Shown one piece after another: positions 33,601 through 42,511 of a DNA stretch of 64,000 nt. The notes below the pieces were generated by a model that worked only from the letters and a program-made list of their open reading frames with translations, did not search any database and was not told the DNA's origin. The stretch comes from Nocardia huaxiensis (GTDB lineage Bacteria; Actinomycetota; Actinomycetes; Mycobacteriales; Mycobacteriaceae), in NCBI RefSeq assembly GCF_013744875.1, contig NZ_CP059399.1, positions 1,364,001-1,428,000 of the forward strand. The letters run 5' to 3'. Numbering within the stretch: the stretch's first letter is position 1; each line of letters opens with the position of its first letter. The translations under genes and the position numbers were made by a program.

Positions 33601-35061
33601 TCACAGCCCGCGCACGAGCGAGTAGAGGTCGGTGACCCAGAACACCAGCGGCACAACGGCGGCCACGAACGCGTACTCCAGCAGCTCGACCGCGCGCCGC
33701 ATGGGCGGGGTCGCCGCGTGGCCCGGCACGATGATGCCGAGGATGAGCGCCACGATCAGTATCACCAGGGCCACACCGAAAACCACGAGCGGCTGGTCGA
33801 GGGTGAACGCCGCACCGCCGAGCAGGATGAGCAGGATGCTCGCGCCGCCCGCGATCAGCACCACCGCCTGTTCCGCGCCCGCGTAGGTGCGGCTGCGGAA
33901 CATGAGCACGGCCGCGCACACCAGCGCCAGCGACAGGCCCGGCCAGTAGATGTCACCGTCGGCGGAGTCGACCGCGGCCAGCGCACCCGCCGCGATCACC
34001 ACGGTGGTGGCCGACACCAGACCGGCCAGGTACTTGCGGGCGCGCTCGGCCTTGAGGCGCAGCACCTCCATGGTCGGCAGCGCGCGGTGGTCGTCCGGAT
34101 CGTCCTCGGTCGGGTCGATGGGGGTGCCGGGCGCGGGGACCGGCGGCAGCGGCAGCTTGGCCAGCAGCATGGAAAGCCGTGGCGCCAAAGACAATCCGGC
34201 CAGGCCGAGCGCGGCGGCGCCCGCCCCGATGGCGCGCGTGGGCAGATCGGTGAGCAGGCCGACCAGCGCCACCGGCACCGCGTACACGGCGAGGGTGGTG
34301 GCGCCGATGAACAGCCCCAACCCGACGCCGCACATGCGCCACGCCAGAATCGCCGTCGCACCCGCGAGCGCGAAACCGAGCAGCAGGTTCGCCCAGCCGT
34401 AGTGATCGGGCACCAGCAGCATGCCCGCCGCGAAGGCCGGCGGCAGCGCGCATGCACTCACCACGAGCGCGCTCGCGGTATCGCCGTACATCCGGCTGAG
34501 CACCATGCCCGCCACCAGCAGCAGCACCGACACGATCAACGCCACCGGCCCGCTCACCCAGCCGGGCACGGCGTCGGGGGCGGCCAGCAGGCCGAGGCAG
34601 CCGACCAGCATGGTCAGCGCCGCGAGAATGGATCCGGTCAGCCGGGCCGTCTTCGGGTTCCAGCCGCGGAAGTGGTCGGCGTCGGCGATGGCGACGTTGT
34701 ACATGATGTCGTCGAACAGCGGGGTCGGCGCGGTGTGCTCGGCGCTTTCCAGCATGAGCAGTTCACCGTCGCGCACACCCTGTTCGGCGAGGCTCAGCGA
34801 ATTGGAGAACGGCGGCTGGCCGATGCGCGCGAGCACCCACTCGTGCGGTTCGAAACGCTCGCCGTCATTGTCGAAGTCATTGGCGCGGCCGTGCTGGGCC
34901 ACCATGTCCACGACGCTCGGAATGACCAGCGCGACCGGCACATCCAACGGGATCGCCATATCGACCTGGGTGTGCTTGGCGAGAATGGTCACTCGCGCGA
35001 GATCGGGCGCGCGGACTATGCCGCGAGCTTCGTCGATATGGTCCATTCGCGCGTGCGTCAC
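33601..35061 (-). CDS. eccD: type VII secretion channel protein EccD
   Basis: This protein of about 486 residues has an N-terminal ubiquitin-like (YukD) domain (about residues 15-100: ARVTILAKHTQVDMAIPLDV) followed by eleven or so hydrophobic helices. The family places a dimer of EccD in the inner membrane, forming the main membrane vestibule of the ESX pore. GTG 35061 has GGGGG several bases upstream and skips a poorly conserved frame extension to 35196; ATG 35046 is an alternative. It is divergent from eccC across 204 bases and upstream of mycP. Confidence 0.92.
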   Translation of the reverse strand: MTHARMDHIDEARGIVRAPDLARVTILAKHTQVDMAIPLDVPVALVIPSVVDMVAQHGRANDFDNDGERFEPHEWVLARIGQPPFSNSLSLAEQGVRDGELLMLESAEHTAPTPLFDDIMYNVAIADADHFRGWNPKTARLTGSILAALTMLVGCLGLLAAPDAVPGWVSGPVALIVSVLLLVAGMVLSRMYGDTASALVVSACALPPAFAAGMLLVPDHYGWANLLLGFALAGATAILAWRMCGVGLGLFIGATTLAVYAVPVALVGLLTDLPTRAIGAGAAALGLAGLSLAPRLSMLLAKLPLPPVPAPGTPIDPTEDDPDDHRALPTMEVLRLKAERARKYLAGLVSATTVVIAAGALAAVDSADGDIYWPGLSLALVCAAVLMFRSRTYAGAEQAVVLIAGGASILLILLGGAAFTLDQPLVVFGVALVILIVALILGIIVPGHAATPPMRRAVELLEYAFVAAVVPLVFWVTDLYSLVRGL

Positions 35062-35265
35062 GCTGCCCCCAACTTCGGTCCGACCCTTTGCGGCGGCGAG
35101 CGGCGGGGCATCACTGCCGCCCCGGTCCGAATCCGTGTCCGGATCGGCGATGTGCCGCCCTCGCGATGCCGCGATGTGCAGAAATGCTGCCCGCACTGTA
35201 CGGCATGAAGATCATGGTCCGTACACTGAGGCCGCAGTCCAGGACTCGATGGGGGATCTTCTTCG

Positions 35266-38200
35266 ATGAGCACTGTCCGGTTCCAGCGCCGACCACGCCG
35301 GGAGATTCCACGCTCCCCGGGCGGTGAGGTGTCCCTGCAGCCGCCCCCGGAGATCCCGCGGGCCGTACCCGCCAATCTGTTCAGCAAGCTCATGCCGGTC
35401 GTCATGGTGATCGCGCTGGTCGGCATGATGGCGCTCATGTTCACCTCGGGGACGAGCACGTTCTCGAACCCGATGAGCCTGATGTTCCCCATGATGATGG
35501 TGATGTCCATGGTCGGCATGTACGCCGGCCAGGGCGGCAAGGGTGCGAAGGCGTCCGAGGCGAACGAGGACCGCAAGGACTATCTGCGCTACCTGGACCA
35601 GGTCCGCAAGGATGTCGAGGCGACCGCCGGGCAGCAGCGCGCCGCGGTCGAATGGAGTCATCCCGAGCCCGGCCTGATCTGGATGCTGGCCGGCACCACC
35701 CGCATGTGGGAGCGCCGCCCCGGCGACAAGGACTTCTGCCACGCCCGCATCGGGCTCGGCTCACAGCGGCTGGCGACCCGGCTGGTCGCGCCGGAGACCG
35801 GTCCGGTGGAGGAGCTGGAACCGATCGCGGCGGTGTCGCTGCGCCGGTTCGTGCGCACGCATTCGACCGTGCCGGATCTGCCCACCGCCATCGCGGTGAA
35901 GGGTTTCGCGAGCGTTCAGCTCACCGGTGATCGCGCGCAGGCCCGCGATATGACGCGGGCGCTGCTGCTGCAGCTGGCCATGTTCCAGGCGCCGGATCAG
36001 GTGTTGATCGCCGTCGTGTGTGGTCCCGACACCGCACGCGAATGGGAGTGGGCGAAGTGGCTGCCGCACACCCAGCATCCGGAATCGACCGACGGTGTCG
36101 GCACCGAGCGCATGGTGTACGGGTCCATTCGTGAGGCGCATGCGGGCCTGGCTCCCCTGCTGCACAACCGAGTTCGGTACTCGCGCAACGCGCCGCCGAA
36201 TCCGAACCTGGCGCAGATCGTGATCGTGGTGGACGGCGGACTGCTGGAAGCCGAGCAGGATCCCCTGCGGGAAACCGGATTCGAGAGCGTCACCGTCATC
36301 GACCTGTGCGGGTACGCGCCGCGGCTGGCGGCCTCGCGCGGCATCCAGATGCTGGTGGAAGACGGTGTGGCCTCTGGCCGCAGCCCCTCCGGGGCCATGG
36401 AGCGGTTCGCGTCCATCGACCGGCTCACCGCCAAGGAAGCCGAGCAGGCGGCGCGGCGGCTCGCGCCCTATCGCGCGGCCACGCAGAGCGCCGGCGGCGC
36501 GGTCAGCGAAGAGGCCGAGGTCATTACGAGCTGGGCGCAGATGCTGGCGCTCGGCGATATCGGCAACTTCAATCCGGCGTCGGCGTGGAAACCGCGGTAC
36601 GGCCGGGAGCGCCTGCGGGTGCCGTTCGGTCTCGGCGCGGACGGGCTGCCGGTCTTCCTCGATATCAAGGAGGCCGCCGAGGCCGGTATGGGCCCGCACG
36701 GCCTGTGCATCGGCGCCACCGGTTCCGGTAAATCGGAATTCCTTCGCACGCTGGTGCTTTCGCTCATCGCCACGCATTCGCCCGACCAGTTGAACTTCGT
36801 GCTGGTGGACTTCAAGGGTGGTGCGACCTTCCTCGGTCTGGAAGGCGTCGAGCACGTGGCGGCCATCATCACCAACCTCGAGGAAGAGGCCGACCTCGTC
36901 GACCGTATGCGCGACGCCCTCGCCGGTGAGATGAACCGCCGGCAGGAAGTCCTGCGCGCCGCGGGCAATTTCGCGAATGTCGGTGAATACGAGAAGGCGC
37001 GCGCCGCCGGCGCGGACCTGGATCCGCTGCCCGCGCTGTTCGTGGTGCTCGACGAGTTCTCCGAATTGCTCTCGCAGCACCCGGATTTCGCCGAACTGTT
37101 CACCATGATCGGCCGCCTCGGCCGCTCGCTGCACGTGCACCTGCTGCTCGCCTCGCAGCGGCTGGAAGAGGGGCGGCTCAAGGGTCTCGAGAGTCACCTG
37201 TCCTACCGGATCGGTTTGAAGACGTTCTCCGCCAATGAATCCCGTCAGGTGCTCGGTGTGCCCGACGCCTACAATCTGCCCGGCACGCCCGGCGGCGGCT
37301 ACCTGAAGTCGGATTCCGCCGATATCGTGCGCTTCCAGGCGGCCTACGTGTCCGGCCCGTACGTCGGCGGCGGTTCCGCCCCCGACGCCACCGCCGCCAC
37401 CCAGTCCGGCGAAATCGATGTCACCGCACGGCCTTTCACCGCCGTGCACGTGGATTTCCGGGCCGCCGACCGGGTTCCGCTGCCCGCCGTGCCCGCCGCG
37501 GCCGAACCGCAGCCCGAGGGCGATCAGATCTCCAACCTGCAGATGCTGGTCTCCCGCGTCCGCGGTCAGGGCCGTCCCGCGCACGAGATCTGGCTGCCGC
37601 CGCTGGCCGAAGCGCCCACCCTCGACCAGCTCAACCCGCGTTCGGTCCTCACCGGCGACTACAGCCAACTCGCCACGCTCCGTGCGGCTTTCGGCATCGT
37701 CGACCGCCCCTACGACCAGCGCCGCGACCCGCTCATGGTGGACCTGTCCGGTTCCCGCGGTCACGTCGCCATCGTCGGCGGCCCGCAGTCCGGCAAGTCG
37801 ACCGCGCTGCGGTCGCTGATCATGTCGATGTCGCTGACCCACACCGCCGAGCAGGTGCAGTTCTACTGCCTCGACTTCGGTGGCGGCACCATGACCGGTC
37901 TACAGGGCCTGCCGCACGTCGGCGCGGTCGCCAGCCGGATGGAAGAGGACACCGTCCGCCGCACCATCGCGGAAATGGTGACCATCGTCCGCCAGCGCGA
38001 ACTCCGCTTCCGCCAGCTCGGCATCGAATCCATGGCCGAATTCCGCCGCCTGCGCGCCATGGACCCGCTGTCCAGCCCCGCCGCGCAGGGCGCCCACGAA
38101 GACCCCTTCGGTGACGCCTTCCTGGTGATCGACGGCTACGGCACCTTCCGCCAGGAATTCGAAGTCCTCGACCAAACGGTCATGAACCTTGCCGTACAAG

Positions 38201-39294
38201 GTCTTTCGTACGGTGTGCACCTGGTGATCTCGCTGAACCGCTGGGCGGAAACCCGCCCGGCCCTGCGCGATCCCATCGGCACCCGCATCGAACTGCGCCT
38301 CGGCGACCCCATGGACTCCGAACTCGGCCGCAAGTTCGCCAGCCTGGTCCCCATGGGCCGTCCCGGCCGCGGCATGACCCCCGACAAACTTCACATGCTG
38401 ACGGCACTGCCCCGCATCGACGGCGACTCCAACCCGGATACGCTGGGTCAAGGTGTGGCACACGCGGTTTCGCTCATTGCCAACCAGACCCCGGGCCGTC
38501 CGGCTCCGCGCGTGCGCATGCTCCCCGAGCGCCTCCCGCGCGAGGACCTCCTCCGCCTGGCCGGCGACTGGCAGTCCCGCGTCGACCACAACTCGGGCAA
38601 GTGCATGCGCTTCCCGATCGGCATCAACGAATCCGAACTGGCCCCCGTCTACGTCGACTTCAACGCCGCCTCCCACTTCGTCGTCATCGGCGACACCGAA
38701 AGCGGCAAGACGACCCTGCTCCGCTCGCTCATCCAGTCGATCTGCGAGTCCAACACCCCCGACCAGGCCCGCATCATCATGGGCGACTACCGCCGCACCA
38801 TGCTCGGCACCGTCCCCGAGGGCTACCTGGCCGGCTACGGCTCCACCGCCCCCCAATTCACTCAGAACATGGCCGATCTCGCCGCGTATGTCAGCCAACG
38901 CATGCCCGGCCAAGACGTAACCCCCCAACAGCTCCGCGAACGTTCCTGGTGGCGAGGCCCCGAGCTCTACGTGATCGTCGACGACTACGACCTCGTAGCA
39001 ACCTCCAGCGGCAACCCCCTCCACGCCCTCCTGGACCACCTGGCCCACGCCCGAGACCTCGGCTTCCACCTCATCATCACCCGCCGCTCCGGCGGCGCCG
39101 GCCGAGCCCTGTACGAAGCCACCCTCGCCCGCCTGAAGGAACTCAACTCCACCGCCCTGACCCTCAGCTGCAGCCGAGACGAGGGCGTCCTCTTCGGCAC
39201 CACCCGCCCATCCATCCAACCCCCGGGCCGAGGCACCCTCATGACCCGCAGCGGCGAGGAATCCATCCAACTGGGATGGATGCCACAGGCCTAG
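35266..39294 (+). CDS. eccC: type VII secretion motor ATPase EccC
   Basis: This 1342-residue FtsK/SpoIIIE-type ATPase has two membrane helices (about 42-60 and 70-88), a DUF domain and three ATPase domains. The Walker A motifs are GATGSGKSE (about 483), GGPQSGKST (about 837) and GDTESGKTT (about 1142). Walker B-type ends are VVLDEFSEL, FLVIDGYGTF and YVIVDDYDLV; as usual in EccC, the second and third are less canonical. The C-terminal domain binds the export signal of WXG100 partners. The Esx pair at 41540-42214 is the likely substrate. It is fused in one chain, as in ESX-4. Confidence 0.96.
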   Translation: MSTVRFQRRPRREIPRSPGGEVSLQPPPEIPRAVPANLFSKLMPVVMVIALVGMMALMFTSGTSTFSNPMSLMFPMMMVMSMVGMYAGQGGKGAKASEANEDRKDYLRYLDQVRKDVEATAGQQRAAVEWSHPEPGLIWMLAGTTRMWERRPGDKDFCHARIGLGSQRLATRLVAPETGPVEELEPIAAVSLRRFVRTHSTVPDLPTAIAVKGFASVQLTGDRAQARDMTRALLLQLAMFQAPDQVLIAVVCGPDTAREWEWAKWLPHTQHPESTDGVGTERMVYGSIREAHAGLAPLLHNRVRYSRNAPPNPNLAQIVIVVDGGLLEAEQDPLRETGFESVTVIDLCGYAPRLAASRGIQMLVEDGVASGRSPSGAMERFASIDRLTAKEAEQAARRLAPYRAATQSAGGAVSEEAEVITSWAQMLALGDIGNFNPASAWKPRYGRERLRVPFGLGADGLPVFLDIKEAAEAGMGPHGLCIGATGSGKSEFLRTLVLSLIATHSPDQLNFVLVDFKGGATFLGLEGVEHVAAIITNLEEEADLVDRMRDALAGEMNRRQEVLRAAGNFANVGEYEKARAAGADLDPLPALFVVLDEFSELLSQHPDFAELFTMIGRLGRSLHVHLLLASQRLEEGRLKGLESHLSYRIGLKTFSANESRQVLGVPDAYNLPGTPGGGYLKSDSADIVRFQAAYVSGPYVGGGSAPDATAATQSGEIDVTARPFTAVHVDFRAADRVPLPAVPAAAEPQPEGDQISNLQMLVSRVRGQGRPAHEIWLPPLAEAPTLDQLNPRSVLTGDYSQLATLRAAFGIVDRPYDQRRDPLMVDLSGSRGHVAIVGGPQSGKSTALRSLIMSMSLTHTAEQVQFYCLDFGGGTMTGLQGLPHVGAVASRMEEDTVRRTIAEMVTIVRQRELRFRQLGIESMAEFRRLRAMDPLSSPAAQGAHEDPFGDAFLVIDGYGTFRQEFEVLDQTVMNLAVQGLSYGVHLVISLNRWAETRPALRDPIGTRIELRLGDPMDSELGRKFASLVPMGRPGRGMTPDKLHMLTALPRIDGDSNPDTLGQGVAHAVSLIANQTPGRPAPRVRMLPERLPREDLLRLAGDWQSRVDHNSGKCMRFPIGINESELAPVYVDFNAASHFVVIGDTESGKTTLLRSLIQSICESNTPDQARIIMGDYRRTMLGTVPEGYLAGYGSTAPQFTQNMADLAAYVSQRMPGQDVTPQQLRERSWWRGPELYVIVDDYDLVATSSGNPLHALLDHLAHARDLGFHLIITRRSGGAGRALYEATLARLKELNSTALTLSCSRDEGVLFGTTRPSIQPPGRGTLMTRSGEESIQLGWMPQA

Positions 39295-39352
39295 GTACGC
39301 ACAGTCCAGTAGTTTTAGCAATGATCCAGCAATTCGATCGTGGAGGGGGATC

Positions 39353-39799
39353 ATGACCGGCCCGACCGATGTAGATGACCTACGTCATCGCAACGACCAA
39401 CTGCAGTACCAGATCGATTCGATGCTCGAAACCTTGTCGCGGCAGACCGAGGATCTCCGCACGGCGCAAGCTCGCGTTGCACAAATGAAGGTTCGCGGTT
39501 CGTCGCCCGACGGGTTGGTGAGCGTCGAGGTCAACTCGGTCGGCGCGGTGCTCAGCGTAAATTTCGCGCCTCACACCTTCCAGCGCACCACACCGGAGCG
39601 GCTCGGCCACCTGGTGGCTGAGGTGGTGGCCCGCGCGGCGGAATCCGCACGCGAGGAAACCCTGCGCATCATGCAGCCGGTGCTGGATGCGGGACAGTCG
39701 ATGCCCGACCTACCCGACCTCGTGCCCGGTGCGCCGAGCCTGCGCGATCTCTTGTCATCCCCGTCCGCCGGAGATGCGCATCCCCAAGGCTCGCGATGA
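39353..39799 (+). CDS. YbaB/EbfC-family protein, effector operon gene 1
   Basis: This 148-residue protein has an N-terminal coiled coil (residues 8-50, LRHRNDQLQYQIDSMLETL) and the YbaB/EbfC fold (SSPDGLVSVEVNSVGAVLSVNF), then a Pro-rich tail. YbaB proteins bind DNA. In Nocardia, members are often placed in front of type VII substrates, and their role there is unknown. GGAGGGG lies a few bases before the ATG. Its stop overlaps the next start by four bases. Confidence 0.75.
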   Translation: MTGPTDVDDLRHRNDQLQYQIDSMLETLSRQTEDLRTAQARVAQMKVRGSSPDGLVSVEVNSVGAVLSVNFAPHTFQRTTPERLGHLVAEVVARAAESAREETLRIMQPVLDAGQSMPDLPDLVPGAPSLRDLLSSPSAGDAHPQGSR

Positions 39800-40110
39800 G
39801 TGCCGAACTATGGGTCGACCCCGCCCATTTGCGCTCGGTAGCACCGCAATTCGATGATCTGTCCACGCGCACCGTGGACGCGTTGACCAAGCTTCAAGCA
39901 GTGATCGCCGCCGAAGGTGAGTGCTGGGGCGCCGACGAGGTCGGCCAGAGTATCGCCAGTGGTTATGTGGCCAAAGCCGAAGCTGGTGAGAACGCGCTCG
40001 GCGGCGCCGCGGTGGTCCTGGGCGTACTCGGCCCCGCGCTGCGCTACATTGCCGATGAATACGAAACCACCGACGCCGCAAACGCATCCGGGTTCGAAGG
40101 CCTGCGCTGA
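39796..40110 (+). CDS. EspC-like type VII secretion target, effector operon gene 2
   Basis: This 104-residue, mostly helical protein has a helix-turn-helix WXG-like layout. ELWVDPAHLRSVAPQFDDLS is followed by the turn ECWGADEVGQSIASGY and a second helix. The pattern fits the EspC/ESX-1-associated family (PF10824 type). It is joined to its neighbours by overlaps at both ends (39796-39799 and 40110), so all four genes are co-translated. It is probably the partner of the larger protein that follows. Confidence 0.7.
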   Translation: MSAELWVDPAHLRSVAPQFDDLSTRTVDALTKLQAVIAAEGECWGADEVGQSIASGYVAKAEAGENALGGAAVVLGVLGPALRYIADEYETTDAANASGFEGLR

Positions 40111-40982
40111 TGGGAATCGAACTACCTGGCAGTGTCCGATGGCTCGCGGAGAAGGTTGTCGGTGCGGACTGGCCCGACGCCGACGAGACGGCGATGAACC
40201 GTCTGGCGGACGCGTGGAAAGAAACCGCGACCACGTTGCAGGAAATCACCGGCGATGCCGAGCAGTCGATGACCTCCGCGCTCACTGGCATCGAGGGCGA
40301 CGTCCACGTCGCGCTCGCCGAACGCTGGGCAACCCTCGGCACCCAGGGCGCGTTGAAGGAAATCGAGGACCTTGCACGACAGCTCGGCGAATCCCTCGCG
40401 GGCTCCGCGGAGGACGTCCGGTACGCCAAGTTGACGATCATCGCGGCGTTAGTTGCGCTGGCGGCCGAACTCGCCGCGCTCGCAGTGGCTACCGTGATGA
40501 CACTTGGGGCGGCCAGCCCCGGCGTCGTCGCGGCCGAGGCCGCGACGCAGGTGACTGTGCGGATGATAATCCGGCAGCTCGTGATCAAGATCCTCAAGCG
40601 CGCAGCGACGGGTGCTGGCATCGGAGCCTCGATCTCATCCCTTACCGAGTTCGGCATTCAGGGAATCGAGAATTACACCGGTCGCCGGGACGGCGTCGAC
40701 TGGGGCAACGTTTTCGAAGCGGGCGGTCAGGGTGCAGTCAAGGGCGCGGTCAAGGGCGCGATCGCCGGAGCGACCGGCCTCCCGACCCTCCGAGAGGGCG
40801 GGGTCCGCGTCCTCACAGATCCACGCAATATCATTGCCACGATCATCGGAGGTGAAGTGCAGAAAGCGACTGTAGGCGAGAAACGTGGTGCCCTGGATGG
40901 GGCGCTGATTCTCACCGGCTTGGACGACGACGTCGAACGTTTGAAAGACAATATCCCCGACTTCACACCCTTTTCGATATGA
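40110..40982 (+). CDS. CpnT-N/WXG100-like protein with glycine-rich C-terminus
   Basis: This 290-residue protein opens with ELPGSVRWLAEKVVGADWPD and DETAMNRLADAWKET, the pattern of the N-terminal domain of CpnT-type polymorphic toxins. A hydrophobic pair of segments (about 110-152) and a Gly/Ala-zipper stretch GQGAVKGAVKGAIAGATG (near 208-225) follow. No known enzymatic toxin domain is visible and the protein ends soon after. It could be a short toxin with a membrane-active tail, a toxin that lost its end, or a helper. The stop overlaps the RDD gene by four bases. Confidence 0.6.
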   Translation: MGIELPGSVRWLAEKVVGADWPDADETAMNRLADAWKETATTLQEITGDAEQSMTSALTGIEGDVHVALAERWATLGTQGALKEIEDLARQLGESLAGSAEDVRYAKLTIIAALVALAAELAALAVATVMTLGAASPGVVAAEAATQVTVRMIIRQLVIKILKRAATGAGIGASISSLTEFGIQGIENYTGRRDGVDWGNVFEAGGQGAVKGAVKGAIAGATGLPTLREGGVRVLTDPRNIIATIIGGEVQKATVGEKRGALDGALILTGLDDDVERLKDNIPDFTPFSI

Positions 40983-41458
40983 CATACGCGAACCATTCCT
41001 ACAGTCCGATGCCCGCCAAGTACGGAGCGGACGGCGATCCTCGCTACCCATCGCCACGAAAACTCCGGCGATCGATCGCATTCTTCGTCGATTGGATCCT
41101 GCACCTCGGGATCGTGGGCGCAATCATCGTTTTCGCACCCCACAGCGCACTCACCCTTGCCCTGGCGGTACTGGTGGTTTGGCCACTCGTATCGTTCCTG
41201 CACCGCACCGCATTCCAGGGACTCTTCCATGCCACCCTCGGAAAGTTGTTGTGCGGCTTGGTGATCATCCGTCAGCAGGATGGCGGCTGGGTGCAGTTCT
41301 CGACACTCGTCCGCTTCTGGTTCCGGGGTTTCTACATCACGGTGCTGTCGCTGATGTCCGGCGGCGGCGAAGTGGACGGCTGGGATCCGGAATTTCCGTC
41401 CGTCGTCCGGCGCCGTGACGTGAAGGCTTTGGCAGCCAACGGGTTTCGGGTTCAGTAG
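40979..41458 (+). CDS. RDD-family membrane protein, effector operon gene 4
   Basis: This 159-residue protein carries the RDD pattern, with an Arg-x-x-Ala-x-x-x-Asp start (RRSIAFFVDWILHLGIVGAI), a second helix (ALTLALAVLVVWPLVSFL) and the ATLGKLLCGLVIIRQQDG motif. Two to three membrane helices are present. The ATGA overlap links it to the putative toxin, so an immunity or localisation role is possible; this is inference. It is followed by a perfect terminator. Confidence 0.7.
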   Translation: MTYANHSYSPMPAKYGADGDPRYPSPRKLRRSIAFFVDWILHLGIVGAIIVFAPHSALTLALAVLVVWPLVSFLHRTAFQGLFHATLGKLLCGLVIIRQQDGGWVQFSTLVRFWFRGFYITVLSLMSGGGEVDGWDPEFPSVVRRRDVKALAANGFRVQ

Positions 41459-41481
41459 CCGGGGGATCTTCAGATACAACG

Positions 41482-41516
41482 AAAGCTCGGCCGCGATCTG
41501 ATCGCGGCCGAGCTTT
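41482..41516. terminator. bidirectional terminator between RDD gene and esxT
   Basis: Perfect 17-base arms (41482-41498 and 41500-41516; core AAAGCTCGGCCGC) are separated by one base, so the real loop is about nine bases. TTTCATTT-like sequence follows on the plus strand. Confidence 0.85.
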
Positions 41517-41539
41517 TCATTTCGAGAGTGCGAGTGGCC

Positions 41540-41842
41540 TCAGAACAGGCCCGCGAGGGCGGTGTCCTTGGCCTGCAGGTCGGCGTTGCCGGTGCTGACC
41601 AGCTGGCCGGCGCTCTCCAGGGTGGTGTTCAGCTGGGTGACGTTGTTGTTCCAGTTGGTCTGCAGCTGGGTGAAGGCCTCGGTGGCGTCACCTTCCCAGT
41701 TGTTCGCGACGAAGTCGGTGACCTTCTTGTGGAGGTCCTCGAGCTGGGTCATGATGTTGCGCGCCTGGGAGATAATCTGCTGCGCGCCGTCCTCGACGGC
41801 GCCGAAGTTCGCGGAAATTCGATTGACGTCGTTCGTTGCCAT
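41540..41842 (-). CDS. esxT: WXG100 protein, EsxT-like
   Basis: This 100-residue helical hairpin has the turn NNWEGDATEAF (Trp-Glu-Gly) near residue 48. Length and position match EsxT of ESX-4. The C-terminal Y-x-x-x-D/E export motif is absent, as expected for one partner of a pair. AGGAG lies a few bases before the ATG at 41842. It follows esxU after 48 bases, so the two are one operon and likely form a heterodimer exported by EccC. Confidence 0.85.
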   Translation of the reverse strand: MATNDVNRISANFGAVEDGAQQIISQARNIMTQLEDLHKKVTDFVANNWEGDATEAFTQLQTNWNNNVTQLNTTLESAGQLVSTGNADLQAKDTALAGLF

Positions 41843-41890
41843 ATCAGCTCCTAAGAATGTGGTCGGGAGGAATTCGATCCGGCCGAAGCC

Positions 41891-42214
41891 TTAGACCGGC
41901 GGAAGGTCGAGGCTGGAGACCTGCGCGCGGACCTGCTGGGCGCGCTCGTCATCCTGGGTCTCGTATTCACGGCCCGCGGTGCGGAGGCTTTCAGCGGTCT
42001 CGAGGAGCTTGTCGCTGAGCTTGTCGGCCTGGTAGTAGTAGCGCTCCATGAAGGAGTCGAACGCCGCGCGGGCGCCACCGCTCCACGTACCGGTGACCTG
42101 GTCCTCGTAGGTCTTCAGTCTGACGATCGCGTCGCTGAGCTTCTGGTGGTCGTCCGCGACCTGGCCGACGAAGGTGTTGAGCGCTTCCTTATCGACCTTT
42201 GCTTGTCCCGCCAC
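41891..42214 (-). CDS. esxU: WXG100 protein, EsxU-like
   Basis: This 107-residue WXG100 protein has GTWSGGARAAFDSF at the turn and the C-terminal motif YETQD, which matches the Y-x-x-x-D/E type VII export signal. It is the first gene of the esxU-esxT pair and starts at GTG 42214 after GAGGAG. It is the more likely EccC-binding partner because it carries the signal. The 297-base gap upstream, to the lipoprotein end at 42512, has no clear gene or regulatory motif. Confidence 0.87.
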   Translation of the reverse strand: MAGQAKVDKEALNTFVGQVADDHQKLSDAIVRLKTYEDQVTGTWSGGARAAFDSFMERYYYQADKLSDKLLETAESLRTAGREYETQDDERAQQVRAQVSSLDLPPV

Positions 42215-42511
42215 TGTGGCTCCTCTCGATTCGTGGACGACCGGATGCCCCCGTCGATCCGCCTATGTTTGGTTGGACGTATCCGTCGGCTCGGTGGTTC
42301 CATGTTCGAGAGAAAAACTCACGTACTGCACCCCCGACCGGCGCGGCTCGATATTTCGTTTTCGAGTCCGATGGCGTCGCAGCCCCACATCGTCCCCCCG
42401 GGTCCGCTGAGCTCGCCAGTTGGCTGGTGCTGCGTCCCACACCGTACCCAACCATGATCGGCCAGCGCTACCTGTGAGTCGAATATCGCATATGTGCGCC
42501 GGCGGTGGCCG

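Noticed and set aside
35761..37842. Long minus-strand frame inside eccC
   Set aside because: Antisense shadow; eccC has three Walker A motifs and full-length family similarity.
42199..42477. Small plus-strand frame upstream of esxU
   Set aside because: It overlaps the esxU start, has no ribosome site and no recognisable pattern.
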